DNA from: Flavihumibacter petaseus NBRC 106054 | GTDB taxonomy: Bacteria; Bacteroidota; Bacteroidia; Chitinophagales; Chitinophagaceae | Length of the DNA: 64,000 nt | Direction of reading: 5' to 3' | Assembly (NCBI RefSeq): GCF_000974785.1 | Contig: NZ_BBWV01000002.1 | Location: forward strand, 1,054,001-1,118,000 | Shown: piece after piece, positions 60,264-64,000 of the stretch | Layout: each line of letters starts with the position of its first letter | Numbering within the stretch: the first letter of the stretch is position 1 | Program-made: the position numbers and the translations under genes | The notes under the pieces: model-generated | The model's database searches: none | Seen by the model: only the letters and a program-made list of their open reading frames with translations | What the model was told of the DNA's origin: nothing

Positions 60264-63197
60264 ATGAAACGTCAACACTTTAATAAACTTTACCTGCTGA
60301 TCATTCTGATCACATCAACCGCCATATCGCCGCTTTATGCACAGCTGAATGGCTCCTTCGTTATCTCCGGTCGTGTAACCGATGACCAGGGGCACGCGCT
60401 GGAAGCGGTTTCTGTTCAGATCCTTGATACACAGTTCGGATCCGTAACAGACAGTCTTGGTTATTTCAAACTGGTAGGCAACAAGCCATTTCCATTCACG
60501 CTGCGATTTACCAATGTCGGTTTCGCACCAAAAGATGTACTGGTAAAATCGCTGAACGACAAAGTGAGCGTCCAGCTGTTCAGCCAGTCACTGATCGCCA
60601 ATGAGGTGGTAGTGACCGCGAGCCGGCAGGCAGAAAAACTGCTGCGTTCACCGGTTACTATTGAGAAGCTGGATATCAGGGCCCTGAAAGAGACACCCGC
60701 GCCATCATTCTATGATGCATTGGGTAACCTGAAAGGGATTCAGCTGACCACTTCTTCACTCACTTTCAAGATCCCCAATGCCAGGGGGTTTAATATTCCC
60801 AACAACTTCCGGTTCATGCAGCTGGTTGATGGTGTTGACATGCAGGCTGCTACGCTGGGTGTTCCGCTGGGCAATGCCATCGGGCCGACCGAACTGGATA
60901 TTGCCAGTGTGGAAGTAACACCGGGCGCAGCCAGTGCGCTGTACGGCATGAACGCCATTAACGGTATGGCCAACCTGATTACCAAGAATCCTTTTAATTC
61001 ACAGGGATTGAGCGTTTATCAGCGTACCGGTGTGAACCATGTTGATGGAAAAGATCATGCTGCAAGCGTAATGACGGAGACTGCTATCCGGTATGCGCAG
61101 GCTTTCAACAATAAGTTTGCCTTTAAGCTAAACTTCAGTTATCTCCACGGAACCGACTGGGTGAGCAACAATGCAACTGATCAGAACACCAATGACAAGA
61201 ACACTGCCAATCCCGGTTTTCCCGAGCTGAATGGCTCGAATAACGCCGCGTATGATGCCTGGAACAAATATGGTGACGAGAACAATAACGCTGTAACGGT
61301 GAGCGGTGTGAACTACCAGGGTTCGAATCAGACCTTCCTCGTTCGTCGTACCGGCTATTGGGAAAAAGACCTCGTGCATCCCCAGGTGGATAACCTTAAG
61401 GCCGATGTAGGTCTGTATTACCGTTTCAAACCCAGCCTGGAGTTGTCCTACGGCTACAGGGTAGGCAAGATGGATGGTATTTTCCAGCGGGGTAATAAAG
61501 TGCAGCTGGACAATGTGATCGTTCAGAACCACAGGCTGGAACTCAAAGGAAAAAACTTTAGCGCACGTACATATGTGAGTATTGAAAATACAGGTGATTC
61601 CTATAACCTGAAACCATTGTCTGACAACCTTGACCTGACACATTTGTCCAACAACGCCTGGAGGGATAAATTTAAGGCCAGTCTTCAGAATTCATTGAAT
61701 AATGGTGTAGATCTCGCTTCCGCTATGTCGGTGGCCCGTACTGATGCTGATGCCGGCCGTGTAGAACCCGGAACGCCCGAATTCGATCAGTTGAAAAAGA
61801 CGATCATTGGGATCAATAACTGGGATCACGCGAATGCAGGGATTGCAGGAGCACCTCCCACCGGCGGTGCGTGGTTGAAACAACGCAGCCGTATGTATCA
61901 TGCAGATGCGCAATGGGATTTGAGTGATAAGGTAAAATGGTTCAACCTGCTTGTAGGTGGTGACCTGCGGATCTATGAAGTGATTCCTGATGGCAACAAC
62001 TTTGTTGATTTCAGCCGCCCTGTTGATCAGCGCAACAAACCAGTTGAAGTAGACGGAAAAGTTCCGGATTCTTCTGACTTCGGCAGCAATGTCTATTATA
62101 AGAAATACGGGTTCTTTGCTCAGGTAACCAAAACATTCTTCAATGAAAAGCTGAAAGTGTTTGCTTCCCTGCGTTTTGACCATAACCTGGAATTCTCACC
62201 AAAATTCAATCCCAGGGCGGCAGTTGTATACAGTCCGAACGAGCACCACAATTTCCGTTTTGCTGTTCAGAACGGTTATCGGTTCCCCGCGTTGTTTGAG
62301 GCGCTTTCTTTCGTGAACAACGGTAACGTTCGCAGGGTGGGTGGTCTTTCCTTTATCAACGAGGGGCTTGGTTACCTGGATAACTCCTATACGCTGACTT
62401 CTGTAAACAACTTCAATGCAGCAGTAAACAAAGATGTAACAGCGGGCATGACCCAGAATGACGCTGCACTGAAGAACCGTGATCTGCTTGCAGTTACTGA
62501 CCTTGCTCCCACTCAACCGGAAAAGATCGTTTCTTTTGAAGCGGGTTACAAGGGCGTGTTCCAGGAAGGTCGTCTGTTTGTGGACCTTGATTTTTATCAC
62601 AATACATATACAGGCTTCTTAGGCCAGGTGGAAGTTTCAGTTCCCAAGGATGGCCAGGTGGGTTCTGACGAGGCAGTCGTTGATATGCTGGCGTCCAACC
62701 GTTCCAAGCAAACCCGTTACCGCGTATTCACCAATGCGAAGAATACTTACCGGAACTACGGTTCTGCACTCGCGGTTACTTACCGGTTCTACCGGAAGTT
62801 TACTGTTTCCGGTAACGTCAGCTACAATAATATCAAAACCAACAAAACATCAGATGTTTTTGTAACTGCCTTCAATACGCCGAAATGGTCAACCAACCTT
62901 TCCGTTGGAAACCGTGAAATAGTAAAGAACCTGGGTTTCAATGTGGTGTGGAAATGGCAGGATTCATTCCTGTGGGAAAGCCCCCTTGCAAATGGCGTTG
63001 TGCCATCATTCAGCACTATCGATGCTCAGGTTACCTACAGGATTCCGCAATGGAAAGCGACCATCAAAGTGGGCGGTTCCAACTTGTTCAATCAGCGGTA
63101 TTTCCAGTATGCTGCCGGTCCGACGATCGGAGGCCTCTACTATACAACCATCGTTCTGGACGGATTATTCTCGAAAGCCGATGGCTCAGTTAAATAA
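60264..63197 (+). CDS. TonB-dependent outer membrane receptor in the sulfur locus
   Basis: A 977-residue receptor. The signal peptide is about 1-26 (STAISPLYAQ). Next come a carboxypeptidase-regulatory-like domain (ISGRVTDDQGHALEAVSVQIL), a plug (EVVVTASRQAEKLLRSPVTI, FRFMQLVDGVDMQ, VEVTPGAASALYGMNAINGM) and a long beta-barrel. No SusD partner is adjacent, so it is not a Sus-type glycan importer. It lies after the cysD terminator and 18 bp before the siroheme-synthase-like gene, with a sulfur-motif copy upstream. Uptake of a sulfur source such as a sulfate ester or sulfonate, or of a cofactor, is inferred from context only. Confidence 0.9.
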   Translation: MKRQHFNKLYLLIILITSTAISPLYAQLNGSFVISGRVTDDQGHALEAVSVQILDTQFGSVTDSLGYFKLVGNKPFPFTLRFTNVGFAPKDVLVKSLNDKVSVQLFSQSLIANEVVVTASRQAEKLLRSPVTIEKLDIRALKETPAPSFYDALGNLKGIQLTTSSLTFKIPNARGFNIPNNFRFMQLVDGVDMQAATLGVPLGNAIGPTELDIASVEVTPGAASALYGMNAINGMANLITKNPFNSQGLSVYQRTGVNHVDGKDHAASVMTETAIRYAQAFNNKFAFKLNFSYLHGTDWVSNNATDQNTNDKNTANPGFPELNGSNNAAYDAWNKYGDENNNAVTVSGVNYQGSNQTFLVRRTGYWEKDLVHPQVDNLKADVGLYYRFKPSLELSYGYRVGKMDGIFQRGNKVQLDNVIVQNHRLELKGKNFSARTYVSIENTGDSYNLKPLSDNLDLTHLSNNAWRDKFKASLQNSLNNGVDLASAMSVARTDADAGRVEPGTPEFDQLKKTIIGINNWDHANAGIAGAPPTGGAWLKQRSRMYHADAQWDLSDKVKWFNLLVGGDLRIYEVIPDGNNFVDFSRPVDQRNKPVEVDGKVPDSSDFGSNVYYKKYGFFAQVTKTFFNEKLKVFASLRFDHNLEFSPKFNPRAAVVYSPNEHHNFRFAVQNGYRFPALFEALSFVNNGNVRRVGGLSFINEGLGYLDNSYTLTSVNNFNAAVNKDVTAGMTQNDAALKNRDLLAVTDLAPTQPEKIVSFEAGYKGVFQEGRLFVDLDFYHNTYTGFLGQVEVSVPKDGQVGSDEAVVDMLASNRSKQTRYRVFTNAKNTYRNYGSALAVTYRFYRKFTVSGNVSYNNIKTNKTSDVFVTAFNTPKWSTNLSVGNREIVKNLGFNVVWKWQDSFLWESPLANGVVPSFSTIDAQVTYRIPQWKATIKVGGSNLFNQRYFQYAAGPTIGGLYYTTIVLDGLFSKADGSVK

Positions 63198-63215
63198 TAA
63201 CATTTTGTACATTGT

Positions 63216-64000
63216 ATGATGTCACCCCAACCAGCCAATAATCTTTACCCAGTTTTTCTGCAACTGAACCGCCTGAAAGTGTTGGTGGTCGGGGGCGGTC
63301 ATGTAGGAGAGGAGAAACTTAATTCCCTCTTGCTATCTTGCCCGGATGCAAATATTACCCTGGTGGCCATCACGATCAGTGATGCCATCAGGGACCTTGC
63401 TGTAAAACATCCGACACTTGTACTGCATCAAAAACCATTTGTTCCGGGAGATTTGTTTGAGATGGATGTGGTGATTGCGGCAACCAATGATGCTGAACTG
63501 AATGCAATGGTGAAGCAGTCTGCCAATGACGCGGGTGTACTGGCGAATATTGCCGATACACCTGAGCTGTGTGATTTCTACCTGGGGAGTATTGTAAACA
63601 AGGGTGACCTGAAAATTGCAATCAGCACCAATGGCAAGTCACCCACCATAGCGAAACGCCTCAAGGAACTGTTCAACGATGCCATTCCTCCTGAAATGGA
63701 TCAGGTACTGGACAATATGCAGCAGATTCGTTTACGCATGAACGGAAATTTTGCGGACAAGGTGAAAAAACTGAACGAAATCACAGGCGTGCTGGTCGCA
63801 GAAAGCAGTCCGTCGAAAGTGAGTGCGGAAAGAAAATGGAAAAAGATCGCCTCCCGGCTGGTCCTTCTGTTTACAGCAATGATCATTGGCCATGTTATCC
63901 TTTCTTCCGTTCCGCTACCACCGATCGGAGAAATCTGGGCAACAGCCAGCAGCTACGTGACGCGGGAATTCCTCTTCTTTATACTGGCCGGTTTTCTTGC
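63216..64000 (+). CDS. Siroheme synthase (precorrin-2 dehydrogenase-like) domain followed by membrane segments, 3' truncated by window
   Basis: The 261 visible residues start MMSPQPANNLYPVFLQL. Residues about 10-150 are a CysG/Met8 N-terminal domain: NAD site VLVVGGGHVGEEKL, the segment DVVIAATNDAELN, and STNGKSPTIAKRLKEL (the SGGxSP..A..L element). Such domains oxidise precorrin-2 and insert iron to make siroheme. After a basic linker (SAERKWKK) a hydrophobic helix (about 211-231) and the start of a second (from 252, FLFFILAGFLA) appear, so the protein continues as a membrane protein. A TSUP/TauE-like sulfite or sulfate carrier is a guess from the second helix; the end lies outside the window. 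Confidence 0.85.
   Translation, partial: MMSPQPANNLYPVFLQLNRLKVLVVGGGHVGEEKLNSLLLSCPDANITLVAITISDAIRDLAVKHPTLVLHQKPFVPGDLFEMDVVIAATNDAELNAMVKQSANDAGVLANIADTPELCDFYLGSIVNKGDLKIAISTNGKSPTIAKRLKELFNDAIPPEMDQVLDNMQQIRLRMNGNFADKVKKLNEITGVLVAESSPSKVSAERKWKKIASRLVLLFTAMIIGHVILSSVPLPPIGEIWATASSYVTREFLFFILAGFL

Overview
The window reads as chromosomal DNA of a Bacteroidota species, most likely of the Chitinophagia/Chitinophagaceae type. The evidence is a SusC/SusD pair, TonB-dependent receptors with an N-terminal carboxypeptidase-regulatory-like domain, two-component proteins with propeller and Y_Y_Y sensor regions, many short lipoproteins, FtsX-type permeases without an ATPase, and an almost complete lack of Shine-Dalgarno signals. 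The genus cannot be fixed from the sequence alone. No rRNA, tRNA, CRISPR array, insertion sequence or phage gene was seen, and genes are packed tightly with many 1-10 bp overlaps.

Layout. (1) 1-139: 5' end of a YfcC-type carrier. 140-695 is the only long non-coding stretch and carries a striking mirror-symmetric array of 11-bp phased repeats. (2) 696-8315, minus strand: a CzcCBA-type heavy-metal RND efflux system with its own response regulator and kinase upstream; phased TTTAAG repeats lie just before the czcC-like gene. (3) 8528-20593: mixed housekeeping and accessory genes (FtsX permease, serine hydrolase, zinc alcohol dehydrogenase, Bcr/CflA-type MFS pump, Crp-family regulator, epimerase, two tandem paralogous lipoproteins, methyltransferase). 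(4) 20660-22945: katG with an OxyR-like operator upstream. (5) 23105-29782: YdeI-type protein, a small membrane protein, a response regulator/PAS kinase pair, a dienelactone hydrolase, an acetyltransferase and a GH29 alpha-L-fucosidase. (6) 29897-33221: chromate module (ChrB-domain/AraC fusion, ChrA, tandem-DUF1259 lipoprotein) and a convergent thioredoxin. (7) 33282-50484: an arabinan utilisation locus with a split HTCS-like sensor and regulator, SusC, SusD, three GH43 enzymes and a GH51 enzyme, followed by a ferredoxin-reductase-like protein, an AraC regulator and galactokinase. (8) 50522-64000: a sulfate assimilation and siroheme locus: Rrf2 regulator, cysJ, cysI, hemA, cobA, cysE, cysK, cysH, cysD, a strong terminator, then a TonB-dependent receptor and a siroheme-synthase-domain protein that runs into membrane segments at the window edge.

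How the parts work together. In region 7 the surface SusC/SusD complex and the GH43/GH51 enzymes should bind and trim arabinan side chains of pectin, and the neighbouring galactokinase suggests co-use of pectic galactose. In region 8 CysD (with a CysN not found here) activates sulfate, CysH reduces it, CysJI reduces sulfite to sulfide, and CysE/CysK fix sulfide into cysteine. HemA, CobA and the CysG-like domain would supply siroheme for CysI. An inverted motif of the form YCTA-N9-TAGR occurs before cysJ and again before the TonB receptor, which suggests that both units answer to the adjacent Rrf2 protein.

The most interesting items are the phased 11-bp mirror array (380-546) and its resemblance to the repeats before the efflux genes, the ChrB-AraC fusion, the shared motif of the sulfur locus, the receptor embedded in that locus, and the siroheme-synthase/membrane fusion at the right edge.
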